DNA of 64,000 bases from Pyxidicoccus sp. MSG2 (GTDB lineage: Bacteria; Myxococcota; Myxococcia; Myxococcales; Myxococcaceae). The position numbers were made by a program, and so were the translations under genes. Where the stretch lies: the NCBI RefSeq assembly GCF_026626705.1, contig NZ_JAPNKC010000001.1:1922001-1986000 (forward strand), read 5' to 3'. The notes under the pieces were generated by a model. That model made no database searches. It worked only from the letters and a program-made list of their open reading frames with translations, and was not told the origin of the DNA. Shown here piece by piece: positions 1 through 48,562 of the stretch (the first letter of the stretch is position 1; every line of letters begins with the position of its first letter).

Positions 1-14858
<14,858 letters not shown>

Positions 14859-14932
14859 CCGCGCCCCACGTCACCTCGGTGGTGGAGCGGCTGACCCACC
14901 ACCTGCGGCTGCTGGAGCAAGACGCCGAATGA

Positions 14933-15289
14933 GCACCACGAGCAGCGCACGCTGACGCTCGAACGCCGGAAGAAGCCCCCGCCGCGGGCGGGTCGCGACA
15001 CACCGAAACGCGACCTCGCCTGCTCGCCCGCACGGGGGGCGACCAGACCTTCCTGATTTGCTTGCTTGGGGCGAGGGCGCATCCGCTTCGCCCTCGTAAC
15101 TCCAGTGAACGGGGATTGGAGAAAGGCTCGCTTCCGGGGCTATTCTCGCATTCGCGGGCCTGTTTCATCCCCACTGTCCGCTGGAGATTCTCGTGGTTTC
15201 GCGTTCAAGCCGGATTGGCTGGTGTCGCTTGCAGTGGAGCAGACGCCCCGACGCCGGCATGCGCGACTCCCTGGAATACGCATAGCCCT
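14933..15289 (+). other. Intergenic gap between loci A and B (357 bp)
   Basis: No convincing gene. It holds three short GC-rich inverted repeats: CCCGCC/GGCGGG at 14978-14983/14987-14992, TCGCCC/GGGCGA at 15024-15029/15037-15042 followed by a moderately T-rich stretch, and CGAGGGCG/CGCCCTCG at 15072-15079/15089-15096. The first two could end locus A transcription and the third could be an operator, but none has a clear U tract. I see no convincing -35/-10 pair. The ribosome binding site for locus B is weak (GGAA at about 15273). Confidence 0.6.
15072..15096. repeat. Perfect 8-bp inverted repeat upstream of locus B
   Basis: Arms CGAGGGCG (15072-15079) and CGCCCTCG (15089-15096) are separated by 9 bases, about 200 bp before the locus B start codon. 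It may be a regulator binding site or a transcript hairpin; the sequence alone does not decide. Confidence 0.45.
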
Positions 15290-18200
15290 ATGGCGCTGAC
15301 CCCAGATCAGAAGCGCGCGCGGCTCGCGGAGCTGCTGCGCGAGAAGAGCCGTCAGTCTCGTCGTGCGCCGGTGTCCTTCGCGCAAGAGCGGATGTGGTTC
15401 CAGGAGCGGCTCAACCCGGGCAGCGCCGCCTTCAACGTCCCCATCGCCGTGCGCCTGTCCGGCGAGCTGAACGTCGACGCCCTCCGCCGCGCACTCCAGG
15501 AGCTGGTGCAGCGCCACGAGGCCCTGCGCACCACCTTCGTGGAGCAGGACGGGCGCGTGGCCCAGCACATCGCCGCCTCCGTCGACGTCGCCCTGCCCGT
15601 CGTGGACGTGACGGACGTCACGGCCCCGGAGCGCGAGGCCGAGGCCTGGCACCGCCTGCACCTCCAGGCGCAACAGCCCTTCGACGTGGAGAAGGGCCCG
15701 CTGCTGCGCACGGTGCTCTACCGCTGGGGCCCCAGCGAGCACCTGCTGCTCGTCGACGTGCACCACATCGTCTCCGACGGCTGGTCCCTGGGCGTGCTGG
15801 TGAAGGAGCTGAGCGCGCTCTACCCCGCGCTCGCCGCGGGTCAGCCTTCCCCGCTGCCCCCGCTGCGCATGCAGTACGCCGAGTTCGCCACCTGGCAGCG
15901 TGACTGGCTCAAGGGTGAAACGCTGGATGCGCAGCTCGCGTACTGGCGCAAGCAGCTCGACCCCAACGCCGTGCTGGAGCTGCCCACCGACAAGCCGCGC
16001 CCCTCCATCGCCAGCACGCGCGGCGCACGCCTGACGGTGATGCTGCCCCCCGCGCTGCTCCAGTCCCTCAAGGACCTGGCCCGGCGCGAGGGCCGCACCC
16101 TCTTCCCGCTGTTGCTCGCCGCGTTCCAGGTGTTGCTGTCGCGCTACAGCGGACAGGACGACGTCGTCGTCGGCACCCCGGTGGCGGGCCGCAACCGCTC
16201 CGAGCTCGAAGACCTCATCGGACTGTTCGTCAACACGCTCGCCCTGCGCGCGGACCTGTCCGGCGACCCGACCTTCCTGGAGCTGATGACGCGGGTGCAT
16301 GAGACGTCGCTGGGCGCCTTCGCGCACCAGGACATGCCCTTCGAGAAGCTGGTGGAGGCACTCCAGCCGGAGCGCAGCCTGAGCACCGCGCCGCTCTACC
16401 AGGTCAGCTTCACGCTGCAGAACGCGCCCCTGCCTCCACTACAGGTGCCCGGCATGCGGCTGGAGGCGCAGCCGGTGGACAGCGGCACCAGTCAGGCGGA
16501 CCTGTCGTTCTTCGCCGCCGAGCTGTCGCAGGGCCTGCGCCTCGTCATGCTGTACCGCACGGACCTCTTCGTGGAGTCCACGGTGCGGCGGCTGATAGGG
16601 CACTTCCAGACGCTGCTGGAGGGCATCGTCGCGCACCCGGAAGCGCGCCTGTCCGAGCTGCCGCTGATGGACGACGCCGAGCGCCAGCGCGTGCTGGTGG
16701 AGTGGAACGGCAAGCGCATGCCCTTCCCGGACGGCGTCACCGTCCACGCGTGCATCGAGGCCCAGACCCGAAGCACTCCCGAGGCCACCGCCCTCCTCTA
16801 CGGCGACACGTCGCTCACGTTTGGCGAGCTGGACGCGCGCGCCAACCAGCTCGCCTGGCACCTGCGCTCGCTGGACATCGGCCCTGAGACGCTGGTCGGT
16901 ATCCACCTGGAGCGCTCCGTGGAGCTCGTCGTCGCCATGCTCGGCGTGCTCAAGGCTGGCGGCGCCTTCGTCCCCCTGGACCCCGGCTATCCGGCGGACC
17001 GGCTGGGCTACATGCTCGAAGACTCGGCCGCCCGGGTGGTCATCACCCTGAAGCCCCTGGCGGACAAGCTGCCCTCGCGCGGCGAGCAATTCGTGCTCAT
17101 GGACGCGGACGCGGCACTGCTCGCGCGGCAGCCCCGCACGCCGCCCGCTTCTTCTGGCGTGTTGGCCGAGAACCTCGCCTACGTCATCTACACGTCCGGC
17201 AGCACCGGGCGTCCCAAGGGCGTGGCGGTGGCGCACCGGGGCATGCCCAACCTCGCGCTGGCCGAGGCGCGCACCATGGACATCGGGCCCGGCACCCGCG
17301 TCCTCCAGTTCGCCTCCCCCAGCTTCGACGCCGCCATCGCCGAGGTCTTCGACACCCTCCTCGTCGGCGGCACGCTGTACCTCCCGTCGAGCGAGGAGCG
17401 GATGCCCGGCCCCGCGCTGGCGGAGATGCTGCGCACCCGTCGAATCAACGTCGCCACGCTGCCGCCCACCGCGCTCGCCATCCTGGAGCCCGAGGGCCTG
17501 GAGTGCCTGCACACCATCGTCTCCGCGGGCGAGGCGTGCTCTGCGGAGCTGGTGTCGAAGTGGGCCCCGGGGCGCCGTTTCGTCAACGCCTATGGCCCCA
17601 CCGAGGCCACCGTGTGCGCCTCCATGGCCACCTGCGCGCCCGACGGCCAGAAACCCTCCATCGGCGAGCCCCTGGCCAACTTTCGCCTCTACATCCTCGA
17701 CGCGCACCTGCGCCCGGTGCCCACCGGCGTGCCCGGGGAGCTGTTCATCGGCGGCGTGGGTCTGGCCCGCGGCTACCTCGGCCGTCCGGAGCTCACCGCC
17801 GAGCGCTTCATCCCGGACGCCTTCAGCGGCGTGCCCGGGGAGCGCCTCTACCGCACCGGCGACAAGGTGCGGTGGCTGGCCAACGGCGAGCTGGACTACC
17901 TGGGCCGCATCGACTTCCAGGTGAAGCTGCGTGGCTTCCGCATCGAGCTGGGCGAAGTCGAGTCCGCCCTGCGCGCCCACCCGTCCGTCGAGGACGCAGT
18001 GGCCGTGGTGCGCACGGACGGCCCTTCCGGTTCGCGCCTCGTGGCCTACGTCGTCTCTTCAGCGGAGCAGGAGGGCCCACCGCCGGAGCTGCGCGCCTTC
18101 CTCACCGAGCGGCTGCCCGAGTTCATGGTGCCCTCGGCCTTCGTCGTCCTGAAGGCCCTGCCGCTGACGCCCAACGGCAAGGTGAACCGCAAGGCCCTGC

Positions 18201-18495
18201 CCGCGCCGGACGCAACGGACCTGCAGCGCCGGGAGTATGTGGCTCCGAGGACGCCGCTGGAGGAGCGGGTCGCGGCAGTCTTCTCCGAGGTGCTGGGCGT
18301 GCCGCGCGTGGGCGCCACCGACAACTTCTTCGAGATGGGGGGACACTCGCTGCTGGCCACGCAGGTCGTCTCCCGGCTGAACGCCGCGTTCCGCGTGAGC
18401 CTGGCACTGCGTGAGCTGTTCCAGGCCCCCACGGTGGAAGCCCTCGCCGGGCGAGTCGACATCGCTACCCGGGCGGGAGCGGTCGCCGCGGCCCC
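15290..18495 (+). other. Locus B module 1 (C-A-T, aromatic-like)
   Basis: About 20 residues precede a C domain (motif SFAQERMWFQERL, HHIVSDG at 15761). The A domain (about 16680-18215) has its core at 17192. FDAAIAE, VATLPPT, IVSAGE and AYGPTEATVC give DAATVAAVCK, one residue from the Tyr code DASTVAAVCK, so Tyr or Phe is likely. Carrier Ser at 18347 in MGGHS. C and A are colinear with locus C module 1 (offset 33,284), but here the carrier is GGHS and no E domain follows. Confidence 0.85.
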
Positions 18496-21400
18496 GCCCC
18501 TCGTGCGCGTGTCCCGCGAGCAGAAGCTGCCTCTCTCGTACTCGCAGCAGCGCGTGTGGTTCCTGTACCAGCTCGAGCCCGACAGCACCGCCTTCAACAT
18601 CCCCGTCATGCTGGAGCTGTCCGGCACGCTGGACGTGGAGGCCCTGCGCCGCAGCCTGGAAGCCCAGGTTCACCGCCACGAAGCCCTGCGCACCACCTTC
18701 CGGGGCGAGACCGACGGCCCCGTGCAGGTCGTCCACCCGCCCGCCCCGCTGGTGCTGCCCCTCATCGACCTCAGCGACCTCCCGCCCGAGCAGCGGAAGG
18801 AGGAGACGCGGCGCCGCGCCTCCGCCGAGTCCCAGTGCCCGTTCGACCTGCACACCGGCCCGCTGCTGCGCGCCTCACTGCTGAAGGTGGACGAGCGCGA
18901 GCACCTGCTGCTGCTGACGATGCACCACATCATCTCCGACGGCTGGTCCGCGAGCGTCCTGGTGCGGGAGCTGAGTGCGCTCTACCCGGCCTTCATCGCC
19001 GGACGACCCTCCCCCCTGCCCGAGCTGCCGTTGCAGTACGCGGACTACGCGGCGTGGCAGCGGAAGTGGCTGGACGGGGCGGAACTGGAGCAGCAGCTCA
19101 CCTGGTGGCGGAGCCAGCTCGACGGCGCGCCGCAGGATTTGGAGCTGCCCACCGACAGGCCACGCAACTCCGACCCCAAGCCCCCGGGCATCCGGGCGCC
19201 CCTGGTGCTGCCGCACGCGCTGGCCCGCGCGGTGGAGACGTTCTGCAACCGTGAAGGTGTCACGCCCTTCATGCTCCTGCTCTCCGCCTTCCAGGTGCTG
19301 CTGTCGCGCTACTCGGGGCAGGACGACATCTCCGTCGGCACGCCGGTGGCCGGCCGCAACCAGGCCGAGCTGGAGGGGCTCGTCGGCTTCTTCCTCAACA
19401 CCCTGGTGATGCGCACCCGCCTGGACGGCGACCCTACCGTGCGCGAGCTGCTCGGCCGCGTGCGCGACATGGCCCTGGGCGCGTATGCGCACCAGAACCT
19501 GCCCTTCGAGCAGCTGCGGCCCATGCGTGATTTGCACCAGGCGCCGCCGTTCCGGGTGATGTTCATCCTCCAGAACACGCCTCGTTCGGACCTGTCGCTC
19601 CCCGGACTGACGATGCGCAGCCTCCCGCTGGAGGACTACACCGCCAAGTTCGACCTGACGCTGACGCTGACGCGCACGAACGAGGGCTTCGTCGGCGACC
19701 TGGAATATCGCGCCGACCTCTTCGACGCCTCCACGACGGAGCGCATGGTGCGCCACCTGCACACGCTGGTGGAGGCCATGGTGGCCGATGCAGGCCGCCG
19801 CCTGTCCTCGCTGTCCATGCTCTCCAGCGAGGAGCGTCAGCGCATCCTCGGGGACTGGAGCGCCAACCCCGCGCCCTTCCCGGACGTGTGCCTGCACTCG
19901 CTCTTCGAGGACCAGGTGCGCCGCGCGCCCGACGCGCTCGCCGCCTCCTTCGAGGGACAGCACCTCACCTACGCTCAGCTCGATGCGAAGGCCAACCAGC
20001 TCGCCCACGCCCTGCGCCGCCAGGGCGTCGGGCCCGAGGTGCGCGTCGCGCTCAGTGTGGAGCGCTCGCTGGACATCGTCGTGGGCCTCTTCGGCATCCT
20101 CAAGGCCGGCGGCGCCTGGGTGCCCGTGGATCCGCTCCTGCCCCGTGAGCGCCTAGCCTTCATGCTGGAGGACAGCGGCGCGGTGATGCTGGTGACGCAG
20201 GCTCCGCTGCTGGAGCGCTTCCCCGCGTCGTTCCACGCGCGCGCGCTGTGCCTGGACACCGGGAGGGAGTCGCTGTCGCGCGAGAGCACCGAGGCACCGG
20301 TGACGGGCGTGGCGCCGTATCACCTGGCCTACCTGCTCTACACCTCCGGCAGCACCGGCACGCCCAAGGGCACCGCCGTGGAGCACCGCAGCGTGGCCAA
20401 CCTCGTCACCCAGGAGAAGGGCGTCTACGAGATTGGCCCGGGCAGCCGCGTGTTGCAGTTCGCCAGCCTCTCCTTCGACCTGTCGGTGGAGGAAATCTTC
20501 ACCACCCTGTGCTCCGGAGGCGCGCTGGTGCTGGCGCCCATGGAGAAGCTGATGCCGGGCGCGCCGCTGCAGAAGCTGATGCGCGACGAGGCACTCACCG
20601 TCATCAGCGTCACCCCGGCCACGCTGGCGGCCACGCCCGCCGAAGGCTACCCCGCCCTGCGCACCGTCATCTCCGGCGGTGAGGCCGTCTCCGCCGAGGT
20701 GGTGGGCCGCTGGGCACCGGGCCGCACGTTCCACAACGGCTACGGCCCCACGGAGACGACGGTGGTGGCCACGCTGGCCATCTGCAAGCCGGACGGGAGC
20801 GCGCCCACCATCGGCCGCCCCATGGGCAACATGCTCACGTACGTGCTGGACGCGCGCGGCGAGCCGGTGCCCGTGGGCGTGAAGGGCGAGCTTTACGTGG
20901 GTGGCGTCGGCGTGGCGCGAGGCTACGCGGGCCGGCCGGCCCTCACGGCCGAGCGTTTCCTGCCGGACCCGTTCTCCGGAGTGCCCGGCGCCCGGCTCTA
21001 CCGCACCGGCGACGTGGTGCGCTGGCTGGCCAATGGCGAGCTGGACTACCTCGGCCGCGCCGACGCCCAGGTCAAGGTGCGCGGCTTCCGCATCGAGCTG
21101 GGCGAGGTGGAGTCCGCGCTGGCGAAGCTGCCCGCCGTACGCGAGACCGTGGTGGTGGTGCGCGAGGACGGCCCCGGTGGCAAACGCCTCGTGGGCTACG
21201 TGGTCGCACACGAGGGCGTCCAGGTTGAAGGGGCCACGCTGCGCGCGGCCCTCAAGGAGGCCCTGCCGGAGTACATGGTGCCCTCCGCCGTGGTGGTGCT
21301 GCCGGCGCTGCCGCTCACGTCCAACGGCAAGGTGGACCGCAAGGCCCTGCCCGCCCCGGACTTCGCGAGCGACGCGAAGGACCATGTCGCTCCCCGTACG

Positions 21401-21610
21401 CCCACCGAGCAGCGCCTCGCGGAGCAGTGGTGCCAGCTCCTCGGCCTCGAGCGCGCGGGCGCTACCGACAACTTCTTCGACCTCGGCGGCCACTCCCTGC
21501 TGGCCACCCAGGCCATCAGTCGCATCCGCGCTGCCTTCGGCGTGGAGTTGCCCCTGCGCGACCTGTTCGTGGCCCCCACCCTCGAAGGAGTGGCGCGACT
21601 GATTGATGCC
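18496..21610 (+). other. Locus B module 2 (C-A-T, unassigned substrate)
   Basis: The C domain has HHIISDG at 18923 and is shortened near its end: FEQLRPMRD replaces the usual FEKLVEALRPERD. The A domain (about 19841-21370) has core YTSGSTGTPKG at 20339. FDLSVEE, VISVTPA, VISGGE and GYGPTETTVV give the code DLESIGGVVK, which I cannot assign. Carrier Ser at 21494. The whole module is colinear with locus C module 4 at a constant offset of about 41,003. Confidence 0.8.
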
Positions 21611-21770
21611 GCCGTCGCGGGAGGCAGTACACCCGCGGCGCCCCGGCAGCGCGAGGCCCTCGCACTGTCACTGCCGATCCTCCCCCTGGAGGAAGTCGCC
21701 GCACGGGAGAAGGCGCGGCCTCCTCCCGAGACGCAGGCCGTGCTCTCCGCCGAGGAGCGCCAGCGGGTGC
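21611..21770 (+). other. Linker where a C domain is missing (T2 to A3, locus B)
   Basis: The T2 domain is followed by about 50 residues rich in Pro, Ala and Glu and then by LSAEERQRVLVEWNDT. That sequence is normally the last part of a C domain, just before an A domain. No SFAQQR or HHxxxDG motif is present. The C domain body (about 430 residues) has been lost or never inserted. Confidence 0.85.
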
Positions 21771-23575
21771 TGGTGGAGTGGAACGACACCGCCACCGAGT
21801 ACCCCCGCGGCTCCACCCTGCCCGAGGTCTTCACGCGAGTCGTGGAGCGGTACGGCGACAAGGTCGCCGTCGAGTTCGGCGACTCGAAGCTCACCTACCG
21901 GCAGCTCGATGAGCGGGCCAACCCACTCGCCTGGCACCTTCGCGGCCTGGGCGTTTCCACCGACTCCCGCGTGGCCCTCGCCGTGGACCGCTCGCTGGAG
22001 CTGGTGGTGGCGCTGGTCGCCATCCTCAAGGCCGGTGGTGCGTACGTGCCGCTGGACTCGTCGTACCCGCGTGAGCGCCTTGCCGCCATGCTGGAGGACT
22101 CCGCCCCGAGCGTGCTCGTCACCACGCGCGCGCTGCTGCCGAAGCTGCCCGCCCAGGGCCTCGCAACGGTGGTGCTGGAGGACGTGGCGCTCTCCGGCCT
22201 CCCCTCCCACGCGCCGCCCTCCACGGCCCTGCCCGACAGCCTCGCCTACATCGACTTCACCTCCGGCTCCACCGGCAGGCCCAAGGGCGTCGGCACCCTC
22301 CAGTCCGCCGTGCTGCGCACCGTCTTCGGCAACGACTACGCCCACCTCGGGCCGGACGAAACCTTCCTCCTCCTCGCCCCCATCTCCTTCGACGCCTCCA
22401 CCCTGGAGCTCTGGGGTCCGCTGCTTCATGGCGCACGGCTGGCCCTCTTCCCGCCCCACTCCCCCTCGGACGTCTTCGAGCTGGAGCAGGTGCTGCAAAA
22501 GCACGCCGTCACCACCCTTCACCTCACCGCCGGCCTCTTCACCCAGGTGGTGGACAGCAACCTCTCCGCCCTGCGCAACGTGAAGCAGCTCCTCACCGGC
22601 GGCGACGTCGTCAGCGCCCCCCATGTCCGCCGCGTGCTGGAAGGAATGTTCATTCCGGTGACGGCCTGCTACGGCCCCACCGAGGGCACCCTCTTCACCT
22701 CCTGCCACCGCATGACGGACGTCGCCCACGTGGGCTCCTCCGTCCCCATCGGCCGGCCCATCGGCAACACCCAGGTGTACGTTCTCGACGCCTCCGGCCA
22801 CCCCGTGGCCCCGGGCGCCATTGGCGAGCTGTTCATCGGCGGCGACGGCCTCGCCCGCGGCTACGTGGGCCAGCCCTCCCTCACCGCCGAGCGCTTCGTC
22901 CCCAACCCCTTCTCCTCCGTCCCCGGCTCACGCCTCTACCGCACCGGAGATTTGGCCCGTTGGCGGCAGGACGGCGTGCTGGAGTTCCTCGGCCGCGCCG
23001 ACGCCCAGGTGAAGGTGCGCGGCTACCGCATCGAGTTGGCCGAAGTGGAAGCGGCCCTGCTCGCCTTCCCCGACGTGCGCGAGGCCGTCGTGGTAGCGCG
23101 CGAGGACTCCCCCGGCGACAAGCGCCTCGTCGGCTACGTCGTCGCGACCCCTTCGCTGGACATGCACGCACTGCGCTCGGCCCTCAAGGAGCGGCTCCCC
23201 GAGTACATGGTGCCCTCCGTCCTGGGACGCCTGGACGCACTACCTCTCACCGCCAACGGCAAGGTGGACCGCAAGGCGCTCCCGGCTCCCTCGGCCTTCC
23301 AGGACCGCGTCACCACCCGCGCGCCCCGCACCGACTGCGAGCGCGAATTGGCGGCGCTCTGGGCCCGCGTCCTCCATCTCGACACGGTCGGCGCCGAGGA
23401 TGACTTCTTCGAGCTGGGCGGTCACTCACTGACGGCCACGCAGGTGCTCTCACGCATCCGCCAGCACTTCGGCGTGGAGTTCTCGTTCCGCGACTTCTTC
23501 GCCGCCCCCACCATCGCGGCCCTGGCGGAACGCATCGAGGCGCAGGCGGGCACGCGGACCTCCACCTCCCAGCCC
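21771..23575 (+). other. Locus B module 3 (A-T without C)
   Basis: The A domain has core FTSGSTGRPKG from 22256. FDASTLE, TLHLTAGLF, LLTGGD and CYGPTEGTLF give DALHLGCLFK (unassigned). A His at the fourth code position recalls hydroxyphenylglycine codes, but the rest does not match. Carrier Ser at 23426 (GGHSLTATQ). The architecture is that of an initiation module, yet it sits inside the protein. Confidence 0.8.
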
Positions 23576-25135
23576 CTGCTCCGTCCTCGCAAGGACGGTG
23601 GCCCCCTGCCGCTCTCCTTCGCGCAGCAGCGCCTGTGGTTCTTCGCGAAGCTCGACCCCGAGAGCGCCGCCTACAACCTCCCCTTCGCCGTGCGCCTGGA
23701 GGGTGCGCTCGACGTGCCCGCGCTCGCCACCAGCCTGCGTGAGCTGCTCCAGCGCCACGAGTCCCTGCGCACCACCTTCCACGAGCACGAGCACCAGCCC
23801 GTGCAGGTCATCGACGATGGGGCCGTGCTGCCCGCGGGATGGGTGGACCTGGGGGCCCTGCCCGAGGACGAGCGCGAGGCCTCGCTGCGGCACGCCTTGG
23901 AGCACGAGGCCGGCCAGCCCTTCAACCTGGAGACGGGCCCGCTCTGGCGCGTCCTCCTGGTGCGCCTGTCGGCGGAGCAGCACGTGCTGCTGCTCACCCT
24001 CCACCACGTCATCGCGGACGGCTGGTCCATGGGCGTGCTCGTCCAGGAGCTCGCCACGCTCTACACGGCCCACGCCGAGGGCCGCCCCGCGCGCCTGGAG
24101 CCGCTGCCGGTGCAGTACGCCGACTTCGCCCTGTGGCAGCGCGACTGGCTGCGCGACGAAGCGCTGGAGGCCCAGCTCGGCTGGTGGCGCGAGCAACTCC
24201 AAGGCGCGCCCCGAGCCCTCGCACTACCCACCGACAAGCCGCGTCCCACGACACAGTCGACTCGCGGCGCCGGACACCCGTTCCACTTCCCGCGCGAGCT
24301 GTCGGAGGCGCTCGAAGCACTGTGCCGCCAGGAAGGGGCCACACCGTCCATGGTGGTGCTCGCCACCTTCCAGGCGCTGCTGGCCCGCTACTCCGGCCAG
24401 GACGATGTCACCATCGGCATGCCCATCGCCGGCCGCACGCACGCGGAGCTCGAGGGCCTCATCGGCTTCTTCGTCAACACGCTGGTGCTTCGCACGAAGC
24501 TGGATGGAGACCCCAGCTTCCGCGTGCTGCTCGGCCGCGTGCGGGACATGACGCTCGGCGCCTATGCCCACCAGGACGTGCCCTTCGAGAAGCTCGTCGA
24601 AGCGCTGCGCCCCGAGCGCGAGGCAGGACGCACTCCGCTCTTCCAGGTCATGCTCGCGTTCCAGAACGCGCCCATGCCGGAGATGATGGGCGCGGGGATG
24701 AAACTCAGTCCCCTCATGGCCGAGCACCGCACCGCGAAGTTCGACCTCACCCTGGCCCTCACCGACCGGGGCGACGGACTCAGGGGGCAGCTCGAGTACA
24801 GCACCGACCTGTTCAACGCGACCACCGCAGCGCGGATGGTGGGGCACCTGCGCGCGCTGCTGGAAGGCGCGCTGGCGAATCCGGACCGCCCGCTCTCTCG
24901 CGTGTCCTTCCTCACCGAAGACGAGCGGCACCTGCTGTTCCACGCCTGGAAGGCGCCAGACGCGGGCACGGCCGCGGACGCCAGCCTGCACCGGCTCGTC
25001 CAGGAGCAGGCCCGCCTGACGCCCGACACAGTGGCCGCGGAGCATGACGGCCAGACACTCACCTGGCGTGAGCTGTACCAGCGCGCCCGCGAGGTCTACC
25101 GCGCCCTGCTCGCGCGCGGGCTGGCGGAGCTGCCA
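23576..25135 (+). other. Locus B orphan C domain plus A-domain stub
   Basis: A full-length C domain (SFAQQRLWFFAKL, HHVIADG at 24002) is followed by the first ~50 residues of an A domain (LHRLVQEQARLTPD, then the A1 motif LTWREL, about 24985-25130). A proline run and the start of another C domain (SFAQQRLWFIDQL) come next. The A core, A10 and T domain are absent. The C active site is intact, so it could still act or bind acyl carriers, but it has no cognate A-T. Confidence 0.85.
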
Positions 25136-25993
25136 CCTCCTCCTCCGCTCGTGCCCGTGCCGCGCACGGGGCCGCTGCCGCTGTCCTTCGCCCAGCAGCG
25201 ACTGTGGTTCATCGACCAGCTCGAGCCCGGCAGCTCCGCGTACAGCATCCCCATCGCACTGCGCGTCCAGGGGGCGCTGGATACCGAGGCCCTGCGCCGG
25301 AGCCTCGAAGCCCTCGTGCACCGTCACGAGTCCCTGCGCACCACCTTCCGGGAGGACGCGGGGAGCGCGGTCCAGTTCATCTCGCCGCCCGCTGACCTGG
25401 GACTCGAGGTCGTCGACCTGCGCTCCGTCGCCGCCGAGCAGCGTGAGTCGGAGGCGCATCGGCTCGTGTCCGCCGAGGCGATGAAGCCCTTCGACCTCGC
25501 CTCGGGCCCGCTGCTGCGCGCCTCGTTGCTGGTGCTCGATGCACGGGAGCACGTGCTGCTGCTGACGGTGCACCACATCGTCTCGGATGGTTGGTCCACC
25601 GGCGTGCTGGTGGGGGAGTTGGTCTCCTTCTACGCGGCCTTCGCCTCGGGCCAGCCGCCCCACCTGGCGGCCCTGCCCATCCAGTACGCGGACTTCGCCG
25701 CGTGGCAGCGTGCGTGGCTGCAGGACGAGGTCCTCCAGAGCCAGGTCGACTACTGGAAGCAGCAGCTCTCGGGTGCGCCCGCGCTGCTGGAGCTGGCCAC
25801 CGACAGGCCTCGCCCCGCCGTCCAGTCCCAGCGGGGCGCCTTGCTTCCCGTCCAGTTGTCGCCTTCGCTGGACGCGCCGCTCGCCGCCTTCTGCCAGCGC
25901 GAGGGCGTGACGCCCTTCATGGCCCTGCTGGCTGTGTGGCAGGTGTTGCTGGCGCGCTACGCCGGGCAGGAGGACGTCAGCGTCGGCTCGCCC

Positions 25994-25995
25994 AC
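25994..25995 (+). other. Single-base deletion (frameshift) in locus B
   Basis: Sister C domains read VGSPIAGRTRGETEGLIG here. Locus B reads VGSP and then loses homology, but inserting one base (a T, making ATC) between 25994 and 25995 restores the motif and the frame through 48198. It is not in a homopolymer. It could be a sequencing error, since the next 22 kb remain a perfect NRPS frame, or a recent mutation splitting the gene in two. Confidence 0.85.
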
Positions 25996-48198
<22,203 letters not shown>

Positions 48199-48225
48199 CG
48201 TCGCGGGAAGCACCTCTGATACTGG

Positions 48226-48256
48226 GAATTCCCGGGCGTGATTCGCCCGGGAATTC
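48226..48256 (+). terminator. Terminator-like hairpin after locus B
   Basis: Perfect 13-bp arms GAATTCCCGGGCG (48226-48238) and CGCCCGGGAATTC (48244-48256) with a 5-base loop, followed by a T-rich stretch (tcgtcttcttgg). It lies 28 bp past the locus B stop. It is a good intrinsic terminator candidate, which would uncouple locus B from locus C transcription. The T tract is imperfect. Confidence 0.75.
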
Positions 48257-48280
48257 TCGTCTTCTTGGCAATTTCGTGGC

Positions 48281-48301
48281 CAATCCAATGCCACTGGATT
48301 G
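48281..48301. repeat. Inverted repeat upstream of locus C
   Basis: Arms CAATCCA (48281-48287) and TGGATTG (48295-48301) are separated by 7 bases, about 270 bp before locus C. It could be a regulator site or chance. Confidence 0.35.
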
Positions 48302-48557
48302 CGCCTGCTTGCCCGTTGCCCCTGCGTGGCGACGGACAGAGGAGGCAAGTTCGAGACGGGTCGGCCTGTGGAGGTAGGATCTCCCCCTACGAGGGCCTCT
48401 CTGCTCACTCGACCTTTGACGAAAAACCTCTCGAGGCCGCGGCCTGTCCAGCAGCCCGGTTTCCCCTCGCTCCTGGAGCGTTCCTCCTCCCCTCCAGTTC
48501 GGACCGGCGGGAAGCAGGATCGCCAGTTAGGAAGCAGGCCCGTCTCTCCAGGCTCCC

Positions 48558-48562
48558 AGGAG
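48558..48562 (+). promoter_or_regulatory. Ribosome binding site of locus C
   Basis: AGGAG, 11 bases before ATG 48574. It supports this start, as does the match of the resulting N-terminus to locus B. Confidence 0.6.

Noticed and set aside
15062..15289. N-terminal extension of locus B by 76 residues
   Set aside because: The frame is open, but the extension has no homology to locus C, whose protein begins exactly where the 15290 ATG does. It also covers the inverted repeat.
23576..24950. Orphan C domain as an epimerase or heterocyclization domain
   Set aside because: It has HHVIADGWS and the LCL-type SFAQQRLWF start. It lacks the NYLGQ-type motif of E domains and the DxxxxD of Cy domains.
25591..25995. 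Independent start for the second half of locus B at 25591
   Set aside because: This stretch is the out-of-phase shadow of a C domain that is clearly coded in the other frame. The real coding match begins only after the missing base.
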